Below, one piece after another: positions 33,116 to 42,081 of a stretch of DNA of 64,000 nucleotides (position 1 is the stretch's first letter; every line of letters begins with the position of its first letter). The translations under genes were made by a program, and so were the position numbers. This DNA comes from Roseibacillus ishigakijimensis. Its GTDB lineage: Bacteria > Verrucomicrobiota > Verrucomicrobiia > Verrucomicrobiales > Akkermansiaceae. Below the pieces are notes generated by a model. The model was not told the origin of the DNA, did no database searches, and saw nothing but the letters and a program-made list of their open reading frames with translations. Location: contig NZ_JAENIO010000011.1 in the NCBI RefSeq assembly GCF_016595415.1, positions 1-64,000 on the forward strand. Direction: 5' to 3'.

Positions 33116-33270
33116 CAGGGCTGACAAGGGGAAATGTCGTTCGGCGGCGCGAGGTTAACATTTTTTGGAAAGTTTTTCCCTCCCGGGAGCCCGGGAAGGG
33201 AAATTGTGGCAAAAAAGAGGCCCGCAGGATTGACTAAAGGGCGCATTCCTTCGTCCAATCCAGACCAGCG

Positions 33271-33822
33271 ATGAGGATGAGAGTAAAATGGATACTGATG
33301 CCAGTGGCGACCGGGGTGATTGTTTCGTGTGCTCCGGTGGCTCCTTACTCCGGGAATGGCCCGCTGGGGGTGCGCGAGCCTCTTGCTCCTCAGAGCGGGC
33401 CTCGTCAGTCCCAGACGTCGGATCCCCGGTTGACCAGCGGGCAGATGCGCACCATTCGTGAGCGACAGGCGGCCCAGGCGGCCGGCTCGGTGGGACAGGT
33501 GCCCTCCGCGCCGCTTCAGCGCCGGGGGCCTGCGGGGGTCGGTTCGGGAGGTAGTGCGCCGGGCAATCCGGCGGCCGCTGGTAGTGAGGTGTCGGCAGCC
33601 GATCTGCCGGGGCTGAGCTCCACCCAGGTGGACTATCGCTATGCCATCCCGGTGCCCGGTCGTGAGGGCCATGTCCTGGAGCCCTTCAACCACCGCATGG
33701 TGGATGTGCGGGGAGTGGAATCGGGGCGCTTGGTCTACGATGAGCGCGATCCGGCCAATCAGCGTCCGGATGGTTCTCTCCTGCCCGTGGCGGAGATGCC
33801 CCACAAGTTCCGGGTTCCCTGA
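33271..33822 (+). CDS. Putative lipoprotein of unknown function
   Basis: 183 residues. The N terminus MRMRVKWILMPVATGVIVSC ends in a lipobox-like cysteine at residue 20. A Gly/Pro/Ser/Gln-rich low-complexity middle (about 25-112) and a conserved-looking C-terminal part (VDYRYAIPVPGREGHVLEPFNHRMVDVRGV, DERDPANQRPDGSLLP) follow. I do not recognise a family. The mature part probably sits at the membrane surface. Its stop codon lies in the loop of a strong hairpin (33803-33839). Confidence 0.6.
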   Translation: MRMRVKWILMPVATGVIVSCAPVAPYSGNGPLGVREPLAPQSGPRQSQTSDPRLTSGQMRTIRERQAAQAAGSVGQVPSAPLQRRGPAGVGSGGSAPGNPAAAGSEVSAADLPGLSSTQVDYRYAIPVPGREGHVLEPFNHRMVDVRGVESGRLVYDERDPANQRPDGSLLPVAEMPHKFRVP

Positions 33823-33839
33823 AGAATCCCGGAACTTGT
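33803..33839. terminator. Hairpin spanning the end of the lipoprotein gene
   Basis: Perfect 12-bp stem ACAAGTTCCGGG / CCCGGAACTTGT; the 13-base loop contains the TGA stop. There is no long T tract after it on the + strand. It may protect the 3' end or end transcription between convergent genes (the sulfatase gene stops at 33862). Confidence 0.6.
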
Positions 33840-33861
33840 CAGAGGTGGTTGTGGTAAACAA

Positions 33862-36057
33862 TTACAAGCCGAATTCCTTCAGCTTGGGCTCAATCGCTTC
33901 TGCCCAGCGCTGGTAGCCTTCCTCGTTGAGGTGGAGGGAGTCCGGCATGATGCTCTTGGGCAAGTGGCCGTCCTCTGCTAGAAAAACCTCGCCGATGTCG
34001 AGGAAATGGACGTTCTTCCCTTCGCCCAGCGCGGCGATTTTTTTGTTAATCGCTTCGTTGATCTTCCGCATCTCGCCCTCGGGGTGCTCGTCGCGCGGGA
34101 AGACCCCGAGAAGAAGAATCCGGGCTTGAGGGCAGCGGGCCCGCACATCGGAGACGATGCGGGAAATGCCGTCGGCGGTTTCCACCGGGTCCTGCTTGTT
34201 GTGGCCCGTGTTGTTGGTGCCGATCATGATGACGGCTGCCTTGGCATTCTGTTGGTTGCGGAGATTGCCATTGTTGAGCCGGTATTGCACGTGCTCGGTG
34301 CGGTCGCCGGAGAATCCGAGGTTGAGAGCCTTGCGGGGTCCGTAGAATTTCTCCCAAGTGGCCTGACCCACTCCTTCCCAGCCCTGGGTGATGGAGTCGC
34401 CGATGAAAATCAAATCGTGGCCTCCCTGGGCCGCTTGCTTGTTCTTGGCGGCGTGCCGCTTCTTCCACCAATCTTGCTCCAGCCGGTGGGTGGGAATGAC
34501 GGCCGAGCTGGCCCGGTATTGATCCCGCACTTTCGCGAGCCGGGTCTTCAACTTGCCAAGGATTTCCGCGTAGGCGGGCTCGTCATGCAGTGATTTCATC
34601 TCCTGGGGATCATTCACGAGGTCGAAGAGGTTGTATTGATCGTTGTCGGGAAAATACATAAGCTTGAAGTGCTCGGTGCGGATGCCGTCGTGGGCCGCGA
34701 CCTGATGGGTGCGCTCTCCGTAGTAGCGGTAGTAAATGTCCTCGCGCCAGCCCTCGGGAGCCTGCCCCTGGTTTTTCAGCACCGGCACCAGCGAGCGGCC
34801 TTGCATATCGGCGGGAATCTCGGCCCCCGCCCAGTCGAGGAAGGTCGGGCCGTAGTCGATATTCTGAATGAGAGTCTGGCTGATCTGGCCGGGCTGGATC
34901 ACACCGGGCCAGCGGATGAGGAAAGGCATTTCAAGAGATTCCTCAAACATCCAGCGCTTGTCATACCAACCGTGCTCGCCGAGGTAGAATCCCTGGTCGG
35001 AGGAGTAGATGACGATGGTGTTCTCGGCCAAACCCTTGGCTTCCAGCTCGTCCAGAATGCGTCCGATGCCTTCGTCCATGCTGCGAATGGAGCGAAGATA
35101 GTCCTTGAGATAGCGTTGATACTTCCAACGCAGAATGTCTTCGTCGCTGAGCTCGCCCGCCTCCATTTTGGCCAAGAAGGCCTCATTCTTGGGCCCATAA
35201 GCCGCATCCCAGGCCTTCTTCTGCTCCTCGGTCATGCGGCGGTATTCGCCATTGGGAATGCCATCCGCAAAATACTTGGGAAAGCGGTTTTCGCCATGAA
35301 ACTTCATGTCGTGACCCCAATACATGTCATTCTTGAGACTCATGGTCTGCTCCTTGAGGCTTTCATGACGGTTGGCGTAGTCGTCGAACAAGGTGTCGGG
35401 CTCGGGCAGGGTGACGTCGTCAAAAAGAGTGAGATGCCGCTCCGCCGGGGCCCAGTTGCGGTGGGGGGCCTTGTATTGCGCCATCATCAGGAAGGGCTTT
35501 CCGGACTCGCTGGCCTTGCCCAGTTGGTCGAGCGCGATCTCGGTGACCACGTCGTTGCAGTGGCCGGGATAGCGCTTCATCTTCCCGTCCATCTGCTTGA
35601 GGTCGGGATTGTAGTAAGAGCCCTGGCCGGGCAGGACTTCCCAGTGGTCGAAGCCCACCGGATCGGTGCCCAGGTGCCATTTGCCGACCATCACCGTGCG
35701 GTAGCCCGCTTCCTGCAAGAGGACGGGGAAGGTCTGCTGGTGACCGTCGAAGCGGGAGGTGTTGTTATCGAGATAGCCGTTGAGGTGGGAATGCTTTCCG
35801 GTGAGAATGCAGGCGCGCGAAGGGCCACAGATGGAGTTGGCGCAGAAACTGTTTTCGAAGAGCAGGCCTTCTTTGGCTAAGCGATCAATCTGGGGAGTGG
35901 GAGCGATTTCGTCCAGCCGTCCGCCCGGATAGGCCGAGATGGCCTCGGTGGCGTGGTCGTCGGAGAAGAGGAAGAGAATGTTCGGGCGTTCGGCAGCGAG
36001 TAGGGAACCCGCCGAGAGAGCCAGAGCCGCGAGGGATAGAATCGTTTTTGGCATCAT
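33862..36057 (-). CDS. Exported sulfatase fused to an SGNH/GDSL hydrolase domain
   Basis: 731 residues from ATGATG at 36057; the frame runs further upstream, but only this start gives the signal peptide (about 1-22). Type I sulfatase: metal ligands FSDDHATE (about 31-38), the formylglycine motif CGPSR (77-81) in the Cys form needing an FGE-type maturase, TVMVGKWHLG, and SSDQGFYLGEHGW. After about residue 530 a second hydrolase follows with GDSITQGW (about 551-558), IMIGTNNTGHN and DSLHLNEEGYQRW, the SGNH Ser, Asn and Asp-His blocks. The two could act together on a sulfated and acylated polysaccharide. No sulfatase maturase is in the window. Confidence 0.9.
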   Translation of the reverse strand: MMPKTILSLAALALSAGSLLAAERPNILFLFSDDHATEAISAYPGGRLDEIAPTPQIDRLAKEGLLFENSFCANSICGPSRACILTGKHSHLNGYLDNNTSRFDGHQQTFPVLLQEAGYRTVMVGKWHLGTDPVGFDHWEVLPGQGSYYNPDLKQMDGKMKRYPGHCNDVVTEIALDQLGKASESGKPFLMMAQYKAPHRNWAPAERHLTLFDDVTLPEPDTLFDDYANRHESLKEQTMSLKNDMYWGHDMKFHGENRFPKYFADGIPNGEYRRMTEEQKKAWDAAYGPKNEAFLAKMEAGELSDEDILRWKYQRYLKDYLRSIRSMDEGIGRILDELEAKGLAENTIVIYSSDQGFYLGEHGWYDKRWMFEESLEMPFLIRWPGVIQPGQISQTLIQNIDYGPTFLDWAGAEIPADMQGRSLVPVLKNQGQAPEGWREDIYYRYYGERTHQVAAHDGIRTEHFKLMYFPDNDQYNLFDLVNDPQEMKSLHDEPAYAEILGKLKTRLAKVRDQYRASSAVIPTHRLEQDWWKKRHAAKNKQAAQGGHDLIFIGDSITQGWEGVGQATWEKFYGPRKALNLGFSGDRTEHVQYRLNNGNLRNQQNAKAAVIMIGTNNTGHNKQDPVETADGISRIVSDVRARCPQARILLLGVFPRDEHPEGEMRKINEAINKKIAALGEGKNVHFLDIGEVFLAEDGHLPKSIMPDSLHLNEEGYQRWAEAIEPKLKEFGL

Positions 36058-36137
36058 TAGGAGGTTACGGAAAAATCGCTCATTTCCTAGCAGCTTTTTC
36101 GTTTGCCAAGTTGCGGGGAAAAGAGAGAGTGCTTCTT

Positions 36138-37097
36138 GTGAAAACCTTGCTGTTCTTCCTTCTGTGCGGTTATGCCTTTCTGTCAACGGTTTCCGCTGAA
36201 CGCGCCCAGCTGTCGGAGACCGGGGTTTCAGTGGAGTTGCCTGCCGATTTCAAAACCAATGGGGTGGTGGAGGCTTACTTGCATCATTCGCAATCCCTGT
36301 TGGGTGGTCTGGCTATTGAGGGGGGCTTCGAAGAGGTCTATGCGGCGCGATTTGCCCCCACCGCTCCCCGGGTGGGCATTACCGAACGCATTTCGGCAGA
36401 AGTGGTCAAAATGGGAGAGTGGGAAGGGCGGCTTCTCCTCGAAAGCTCGGAATTGCTCGGACTCCACACCGAAGTGTGGCGCTGGGTTTTCGGCAATGAG
36501 GAGGAAACGCGCCTCGTTTACGGCAGCTACCCCGCCGATCGTCGCAAGGAAATGAGCGAGGTCCTCCGTGAGGCCGTGCTCAGTGCCTCTTGGCAAGGGC
36601 GCAAGGCGGTGACGGCTGCTTCCCAAAAGCGACTGGGGACCCCGCCTCCTTTCACGGTGACGGAGAGCGAGTTCCTCAAGCGCGTGCCCGTGCCCTTCGA
36701 GTTGGTGGTCCTGACCAAGGATGGCGGGATGCCTGATCCTGCCGCTCCCGGGAACCCTTTCGTCTCCATTTCCCAACGCCAGGAGCCCGAGTGGCAGGCA
36801 CCCGGGGACTGGGTCGGGCTGAGCCAACGCACCCTGGCCCGGCGTGATGACTTGACCTTGGCGGCGGTGCCGGAAGCTCGCGCCGTGCTCGTCGGGGGGC
36901 AGGCGGTGGTGGTGCTGGATGCTCTCGCCAATCGGGCTGGGACGGACCTTTACCACCAACAGGCACTCATCCCGGCTGCGGACGGGTATTATCACTTTTC
37001 TGCGACCGTGGCGGCTGCGGATCGCGATCCTTGGCAGCAACGCTTCGAGGAGGTTCTCAAGACCTTCCAAACCCTTCCCGTTGAGAGTGATGACTAA
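36138..37097 (+). CDS. Secreted protein of unknown function upstream of cytidine deaminase
   Basis: 319 residues from the GTG at 36138, preceded by AAGAGAGAG. Earlier in-frame starts overlap the divergent sulfatase gene, and only here does a signal peptide begin (VKTLLFFLLCGYAFLSTVSA). The mature part repeats a beta-rich pattern twice (VSVELPADFKTNG; FLKRVPVPFELVVL) and ends near FEEVLKTFQTLPVESDD. I do not recognise a family. It overlaps the cytidine deaminase start by 8 bases, implying coupled translation, though no functional link is apparent. Confidence 0.55.
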   Translation: MKTLLFFLLCGYAFLSTVSAERAQLSETGVSVELPADFKTNGVVEAYLHHSQSLLGGLAIEGGFEEVYAARFAPTAPRVGITERISAEVVKMGEWEGRLLLESSELLGLHTEVWRWVFGNEEETRLVYGSYPADRRKEMSEVLREAVLSASWQGRKAVTAASQKRLGTPPPFTVTESEFLKRVPVPFELVVLTKDGGMPDPAAPGNPFVSISQRQEPEWQAPGDWVGLSQRTLARRDDLTLAAVPEARAVLVGGQAVVVLDALANRAGTDLYHQQALIPAADGYYHFSATVAAADRDPWQQRFEEVLKTFQTLPVESDD

Positions 37098-37533
37098 GAT
37101 TCCTGTTGGCGGAGAAACGGAACTCCCGCCGGAAGGGGAGGCTCTGCTGGAGGCCGCCCGGGCGGTGCAGTCCCGGGCCTACGCGCCTTATTCCCGCTTC
37201 CTGGTCGCGGCCGCCCTGCGTGACGAAAACGGCATGATCCATGTTGGGGTCAATGTCGAGAATGCGGCTTATCCCAACGGCACCTGTGCCGAGACCGCTG
37301 CCATTACCGCCATGGTCACTGCGGGGGCTCGCGAAATCGCGGCCATAGCTATCGTGGGCGGGAAGGGGGACTTCTGCCCTCCCTGCGGAGCCTGTCGCCA
37401 GCGGATTCGCGAATTTGCCCGGCCTTCTGCTCTTATTTTCCTGTCGGATGAGAATTCACAGCGACGGGTTCACACTTTGGGTGAATTACTGCCGGAGAGT
37501 TTCGGACCCGCCCACTTGTTGTCGAACTCGTGA
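37090..37533 (+). CDS. cdd: Cytidine deaminase
   Basis: 147 residues from the ATG at 37090. Deaminates cytidine and deoxycytidine to uridine and deoxyuridine in pyrimidine salvage, cytoplasmic. YAPYSRFLVAAAL, NVENAAYPNGTCAE (zinc ligand Cys66 and catalytic Glu68) and PPCGACRQ (zinc ligands Cys99 and Cys102) give the complete zinc site of the homotetrameric CDA class. The frame extends upstream into the preceding gene, but this start matches family length. Confidence 0.93.
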   Translation: MTKIPVGGETELPPEGEALLEAARAVQSRAYAPYSRFLVAAALRDENGMIHVGVNVENAAYPNGTCAETAAITAMVTAGAREIAAIAIVGGKGDFCPPCGACRQRIREFARPSALIFLSDENSQRRVHTLGELLPESFGPAHLLSNS

Positions 37534-37566
37534 GGCGGCTTGGGTTGGTGGCGATTGATTCTGCCT

Positions 37567-38349
37567 TCAGGGCCGACGACGAACGGCCAAGGCGAATGCT
37601 GAAAGTCCCAGGAGGGTTAGGGAGCTGGGTTCAGGCACTGCGCTCAGCACATAACCGTTCAAAATGCCGGCTCCTCCTCCGGGGCCGCTGCGTTTCGCCA
37701 TGAAAACGACCGGGTTGGTGTCGGTGACTGTGAAGCTTACGGAATAAATGCCCGCTAGAATCTGGCCGTCCCCGCCGCCAAACACCCTTGCGGCTTCTTC
37801 CGCTCCTCCGAGGCGGTTGTTGATGTCGCTTCCGTCGTTTATCATGACCAGGTTCGTGCGTTGGGCATCTGCCCCTCCAAAAAGAAATTGCACCGTGTAG
37901 GTCTGACTCGGGTCTAGAGTGGTGAAGGTTAACCTCACTTCGTTGCCTCCGGAAGTGGCTCCGTTGGTTGTCCGACCGTTGAAAAGGTCATTGAACTCGG
38001 GAACCGATCCCGAGTGGTCGCTGTAGTTGGCTGTCGCAGTTTCAAAACTGATCGAGCCTGCATTGCTCGAGAGGGAGCCTCCCGTGAAGAGAGAGGAGGA
38101 AACATTGGTGAAAGGGATCCCGTTCACGGTAGTCCCTCCGATGGCTTCGCTCGTAAAGTTATGGGCTGCAATGAGATTGGCTCCCGGATTCCTGAGGTCC
38201 GAAGCCGAGGTGACTTCCCGAAATTGGTAGGAACCCTCCACCAGCGTGATCGCTGATTGCAAGGGGGCCGCCGTGATGAGAAAAAAGGAGCTGAGAATTG
38301 CGAGGGGTTTACGAGTGCTCTGCAAGGAGTTGTTTGTGGTGAATTTCAT
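37567..38349 (-). CDS. Secreted PEP-CTERM protein
   Basis: 260 residues. Signal peptide about 1-33 (ends PLQSA). The beta-rich body contains LRNPGANLIAAHNFTSEAIGG, SQTYTVQFLFGGADAQRTN and ILAGIYSVSFTVTDTNPVVFMAK. The C-terminal sorting tail is VPEPSSLTLLGLSAFALAVRRR. A typical exosortase substrate of unknown role. Single gene with its own AT-rich upstream region containing a 17-bp palindrome. Confidence 0.87.
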   Translation of the reverse strand: MKFTTNNSLQSTRKPLAILSSFFLITAAPLQSAITLVEGSYQFREVTSASDLRNPGANLIAAHNFTSEAIGGTTVNGIPFTNVSSSLFTGGSLSSNAGSISFETATANYSDHSGSVPEFNDLFNGRTTNGATSGGNEVRLTFTTLDPSQTYTVQFLFGGADAQRTNLVMINDGSDINNRLGGAEEAARVFGGGDGQILAGIYSVSFTVTDTNPVVFMAKRSGPGGGAGILNGYVLSAVPEPSSLTLLGLSAFALAVRRRP

Positions 38350-38431
38350 GGTTTATGGACAACGGGTTCTCTGGATTCTGCGATTATTTTAAATCCTGAT
38401 GGAATTATTTTCATAAACAAAATCGCTAAAG

Positions 38432-38448
38432 TCAATACTTCGTATTGA
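38432..38448. promoter_or_regulatory. Palindrome upstream of the PEP-CTERM gene (possible operator)
   Basis: TCAATAC / GTATTGA arms (7 bp) with a 3-base centre, 83 bases before the PEP-CTERM start on the - strand. It overlaps a TTGACT that could be a -35 element read on the - strand. Short palindromes are expected by chance in AT-rich DNA, so this is tentative. Confidence 0.3.
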
Positions 38449-38566
38449 TTTATTGTTCCGAAGTCCGCCGCCAAGGGCGAGAGCAGAGAAAGTGGGGTTG
38501 GCGAATGGGAACCTTTTCGCCTGTTTGTAATCGCCAAAGGACCGTTTTTCGGACAGCTTTCATGCC

Positions 38567-39160
38567 ATGGATCCTCTCATCATTCTTCTCATTCTGATCG
38601 TCCTCGTGGTCGTCGTGGGCCTGTGGTTGATGTCGCAATACAATGGCCTCGTGAAGGCGCGAAACCGCTACCGCAATGGGTTTGCCCAGATCGATGTCCA
38701 GCTCAAGCGTCGCCACGACCTCATTCCCAATCTGGTGGAAACGGCCAAGAGCTTCATGAAACATGAGCGCGAAACTCTCGAAGCGGTCATTGCGGCGCGC
38801 AATGCGGCGGAAAGCGCGCGTTCGGGGGCCTCTCCCGAGAAGCCCGAAAGCGTGCAGAGCCTGGGAGCCGCTGAAGGCAGTCTGGGCGGCACTCTGGGGC
38901 GGCTTTTCGCTCTCAGCGAGAGTTACCCGGAGCTGGGTTCCAATCAAAATATGCTGCAATTGCAGGAGGAACTCACCAGCACTGAAAACAAAGTCGGTTT
39001 CTCGCGCCAAGCTTACAATGACGCGGTGACGGCCTACAACACCAAGCGGGAGAGTTTTCCCACCAACATCTTCGCCAATCTTTTCAACTTTGGTCCTGCC
39101 GCTCTCTTTGAGGTCAGCGAACCCGGCGAACGGGACCGGGTCGACGTGAAGTTCGATTAA
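38567..39160 (+). CDS. LemA family protein
   Basis: 197 residues. One N-terminal membrane helix (about 2-23), then the all-helical LemA domain with YNGLVKARNRYRNGFAQIDVQLKRRHDLIPNLVETAKSFMKHE and the C-terminal NIFANLFNF. LemA proteins are membrane-anchored, with the helical part on one side; their biochemical role is unsettled. A common partner is an M48 protease, and that gene follows after 13 bases. Confidence 0.93.
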   Translation: MDPLIILLILIVLVVVVGLWLMSQYNGLVKARNRYRNGFAQIDVQLKRRHDLIPNLVETAKSFMKHERETLEAVIAARNAAESARSGASPEKPESVQSLGAAEGSLGGTLGRLFALSESYPELGSNQNMLQLQEELTSTENKVGFSRQAYNDAVTAYNTKRESFPTNIFANLFNFGPAALFEVSEPGERDRVDVKFD

Positions 39161-39173
39161 GCGATTCGCCGCC

Positions 39174-41045
39174 ATGGACTTTTTTCAAGCCCAGGACGAG
39201 GCCCGCAAGAAGACCGGTTGGCTTCTCTTCGCTTTTCTCTTCTGCGTGGTCGGGGTGGTGGTCTCCATAGCCCTGCTCTCGTGGGGGCTCTCCATTCTCA
39301 TCGGGGAAAATCTGCCCCTGCCCTTCACCGCTTCCATCGGGGCGGGCGTGGGTGGGCTCATCCTACTCGCCAGCGGGTTCAAGGCCCTCCAGCTGCGGGG
39401 TGGGGGGGGAGTGGTGGCCCGCGACCTCGGCGGGCGACTGGTTGATCCCTCGACCACCGAGACCCATGAGCGACGCCTTCTCAATGTGGTGGAGGAAATG
39501 GCCATCGCCTCTGGGGTGCCTGTGCCGCAGGTCTATGTGATGGACGAGGAGGGCGATATCAATGCCTTCGCGGCTGGCACCGAACCCGGCAATGCCGCCA
39601 TCGGGGTCACTCGCGGTTGTCTCACGCTCCTGAACCGTGCCGAGCTGCAAGGAGTCATCGCCCACGAGTTTTCTCATATTCTCAATGGCGACATGAAGCT
39701 CAACATGAGGCTGATTGGCTGGATATTCGGCTTGGTCGTGCTCACCATCATGGGGCGGGGGATTCTCCACAGTCTGCGCTTTGTCCGTGTCAATGGCAGC
39801 AATCGCGAGGGCAATAGCACGGGGGCCATCCTCTTGGCCATTCTTGCCGTCGGCCTGGGGCTGCTTGTCATCGGGGGCATCGGCACCTTTTTTGCCCGCG
39901 TTCTCCAGGCGGCGGTCTCACGGCAACGCGAATTCCTGGCCGATGCCTCGGCGGTGCAGTTCACCCGCGAGCCCGAGGGATTGGCCGGAGCCCTGAAAAA
40001 AATCGGGGGAGCGGGCTCCAAGATTCAATCTGCCAAGGCGGCGGAGGCCAGTCACTGCTTTTTCGCCAATGGTGGGCTCTTTGCCTTTGGCTTCGCCACC
40101 CACCCTCCTCTGGAGGTGCGCATTCGTCGTTTGCAGAAGGACTGGGACGGTCACTTTTCCGCCAGTTCCCTCGCCCCCATCGCGGCCAGAGAGTCTTCCC
40201 CAAGCCGCGAACGCGATGCTCGCCTGGCGGGTTTTGCCGATGCCAGTCGTCTGGGGGACAGCGCCCGGGTCCATCTGGCCCAAGGTCACCGCCTCCGGGA
40301 GGAGTTGCCGCGCGAATGGCAGGAGGCCGTCCACCACCGGGAAGAGGCGCAAGCTCTCGTCTTCGGCCTCTTGCTCGCAGAAGACCAAGCCCTCCGTGCG
40401 GAAGAAGTCGCGACCCTGCGGGAGAAAGCCGGACCCGATGCCGCCGAGCTGGCCCTGCGCTGGCAAGGCGCTCTCGGAGAAGCCCATTCCGCCAACAAGA
40501 TTGCCCTCATCGACCTTGCGGTGCCCACTTTGCGCAATCTTTCCCGCCCGGAATACGAGCGCTTTGTTGGCTTGTCCCGAGACCTCATCGCGAGCGATGG
40601 CCGGGTCGACATCTTCGAGTTCATGCTGCAGCGCCTCATCGAGCACCACCTCGCGGGTCATTTTGCCCACCGGGGAAGCCCGCGCATTCGCTATCATCAG
40701 ATCAGCGACCTCAGTTCCGAGGCCGAGCTTTTGCTCTCCGCCTTTGCCCATCTCAATCCCGAACCCGCACAAGCCTTCGAGCAGGGATGGCGCGAGCTTG
40801 CTCTCGCTTCCGGTCAGTTGCGGCCGGCTGGCGAAATTGACTTGAGCAAGATCAACCGCCATCTGGAGCGTTTCGAGGAGGCCTCCCCCCTTCTCAAGCG
40901 CACCTTCCTGCAGGCCTGCACCCGCACCGTCGCCAGCGACGGCCAATTGTCCAGCCGCGAGGCCGAGCTGCTGCGAGCCATGGCCGATAGCATTGGCTGC
41001 CCGCTGGCCCCTTGGGTGGAGGAGCTGGAGCATGGCGAGCGCTGA
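39174..41045 (+). CDS. M48 (HtpX-like) membrane metalloprotease with a TerB-like C-terminal extension
   Basis: 623 residues. Membrane helices at about 17-40, 44-62, 180-200 and 220-243 surround the zinc motif HEFSH (164-168); a third ligand is likely in REFLADASA (about 250-258). HtpX/Ste24-type proteases degrade misfolded membrane proteins. The typical family ends near residue 320; here about 300 more residues follow, helical and Asp/Glu/His rich, ending with VASDGQLSSREAELLRAMADSIGCPLAPW, which resembles a TerB domain. LemA upstream is a standard partner. Confidence 0.88.
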   Translation: MDFFQAQDEARKKTGWLLFAFLFCVVGVVVSIALLSWGLSILIGENLPLPFTASIGAGVGGLILLASGFKALQLRGGGGVVARDLGGRLVDPSTTETHERRLLNVVEEMAIASGVPVPQVYVMDEEGDINAFAAGTEPGNAAIGVTRGCLTLLNRAELQGVIAHEFSHILNGDMKLNMRLIGWIFGLVVLTIMGRGILHSLRFVRVNGSNREGNSTGAILLAILAVGLGLLVIGGIGTFFARVLQAAVSRQREFLADASAVQFTREPEGLAGALKKIGGAGSKIQSAKAAEASHCFFANGGLFAFGFATHPPLEVRIRRLQKDWDGHFSASSLAPIAARESSPSRERDARLAGFADASRLGDSARVHLAQGHRLREELPREWQEAVHHREEAQALVFGLLLAEDQALRAEEVATLREKAGPDAAELALRWQGALGEAHSANKIALIDLAVPTLRNLSRPEYERFVGLSRDLIASDGRVDIFEFMLQRLIEHHLAGHFAHRGSPRIRYHQISDLSSEAELLLSAFAHLNPEPAQAFEQGWRELALASGQLRPAGEIDLSKINRHLERFEEASPLLKRTFLQACTRTVASDGQLSSREAELLRAMADSIGCPLAPWVEELEHGER

Positions 41046-41103
41046 GAAAACCATCTCGCCGTCCAGTTGCCCGGTAGTGACTTGACGAAAGAGTGACCCG
41101 TTT

Positions 41104-42081
41104 TTGCTTGTTCTCCCGGGGGGGCGGGCGGGTCTCTTTGTCCCCCCGAGCACTCCGCACTTGAGTTTCTTTTCGTTGTGGCGACATTGGGCCCGCGTGG
41201 AAAGAAGCCGGACACCTTGGTGGCAATGGCCCAACCTGCTGAGCCTCGATGCTCCGCTGGTTGCGGTGGCGTGGCTCTGGATGTTTTCACGCTTCTACTT
41301 CATTGAGGTTCAGGATCCGGCTGTCTATGGTGTCTTGGCTGGTTTGGTCTGGGTCATCTACGTCGTGGACCGCATCCGCGATGCCTCCTCCTCCACCCCG
41401 GAGCTCCGGGACCGGCATCATTTTCACGACCGTCACCGCCGGGTCTTGCTGTCCCTGGCTGCCCTCGTTTTTCTGGCCTCCATCGTCGGCTTCTTTCTGG
41501 GAGTGCCCTTCAGCATGCTCTGGGACTGGCCCCGGGGCTACCCGGCCTCTTTTGCCGCCTTTCTCCAGGCGAGCCTCACCCACGGGATGGTTGTTCTGGG
41601 GATGGCGATTCTCTTTTTCTTCCTCGGCTTCCGTTCCAACCGGGGAATGGACTTTGCGCTCTTCAAAAACGGGTGGGTCGCCCTCACTTTCGCTTTCGGC
41701 ACCGCCGCCGGCGCTCATTTCTACTCCTATGCGAGCGTGCTGGACATGATCACCTCCTTCGAGGCTCTCGGTTTCGCCTTCCTCTGCCTCATGAATCTCA
41801 ATGCCATCGAGCTCTGGGAGCGGGAAGAGGCCGCCGGAGAAGATTATCCCCAGCGAGATTTTCTTCTCAGCTTGCCACTTTTACTCATCGGCGGGACCTC
41901 GCTGTGGGCTGCTCTCTATTGGCATGACTATCACAAGCCCTTCTACTATTCCATGTTGGTCGCCTCGGCAGCCTTGCTGATGCTCGATCACTTCCGGGTC
42001 ACCCTTTCGGCCCGGCTTCTCCGCGTTCTCGCCGATCTCGCCCTCCTTCTCCCGCTCCCCATCTTCTGGTTCTGGTTCTGA
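41104..42081 (+). CDS. Polytopic membrane protein, possibly UbiA-related
   Basis: Up to 325 residues from a TTG at 41104; other starts (TTG 41161, GTG 41197) are possible and the shorter ones look more natural. About eight membrane helices are seen. SLDAPLVAVAWLWMF and IYVVDRIRDASSSTPELRDRHHFHDRHRR recall the Asp-rich loop of UbiA-type prenyltransferases, but the classic NDxxD motif is not clear, so activity is uncertain. No operon partner is evident; it follows the M48 gene by 58 bases. Confidence 0.55.
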   Translation: MLVLPGGRAGLFVPPSTPHLSFFSLWRHWARVERSRTPWWQWPNLLSLDAPLVAVAWLWMFSRFYFIEVQDPAVYGVLAGLVWVIYVVDRIRDASSSTPELRDRHHFHDRHRRVLLSLAALVFLASIVGFFLGVPFSMLWDWPRGYPASFAAFLQASLTHGMVVLGMAILFFFLGFRSNRGMDFALFKNGWVALTFAFGTAAGAHFYSYASVLDMITSFEALGFAFLCLMNLNAIELWEREEAAGEDYPQRDFLLSLPLLLIGGTSLWAALYWHDYHKPFYYSMLVASAALLMLDHFRVTLSARLLRVLADLALLLPLPIFWFWF

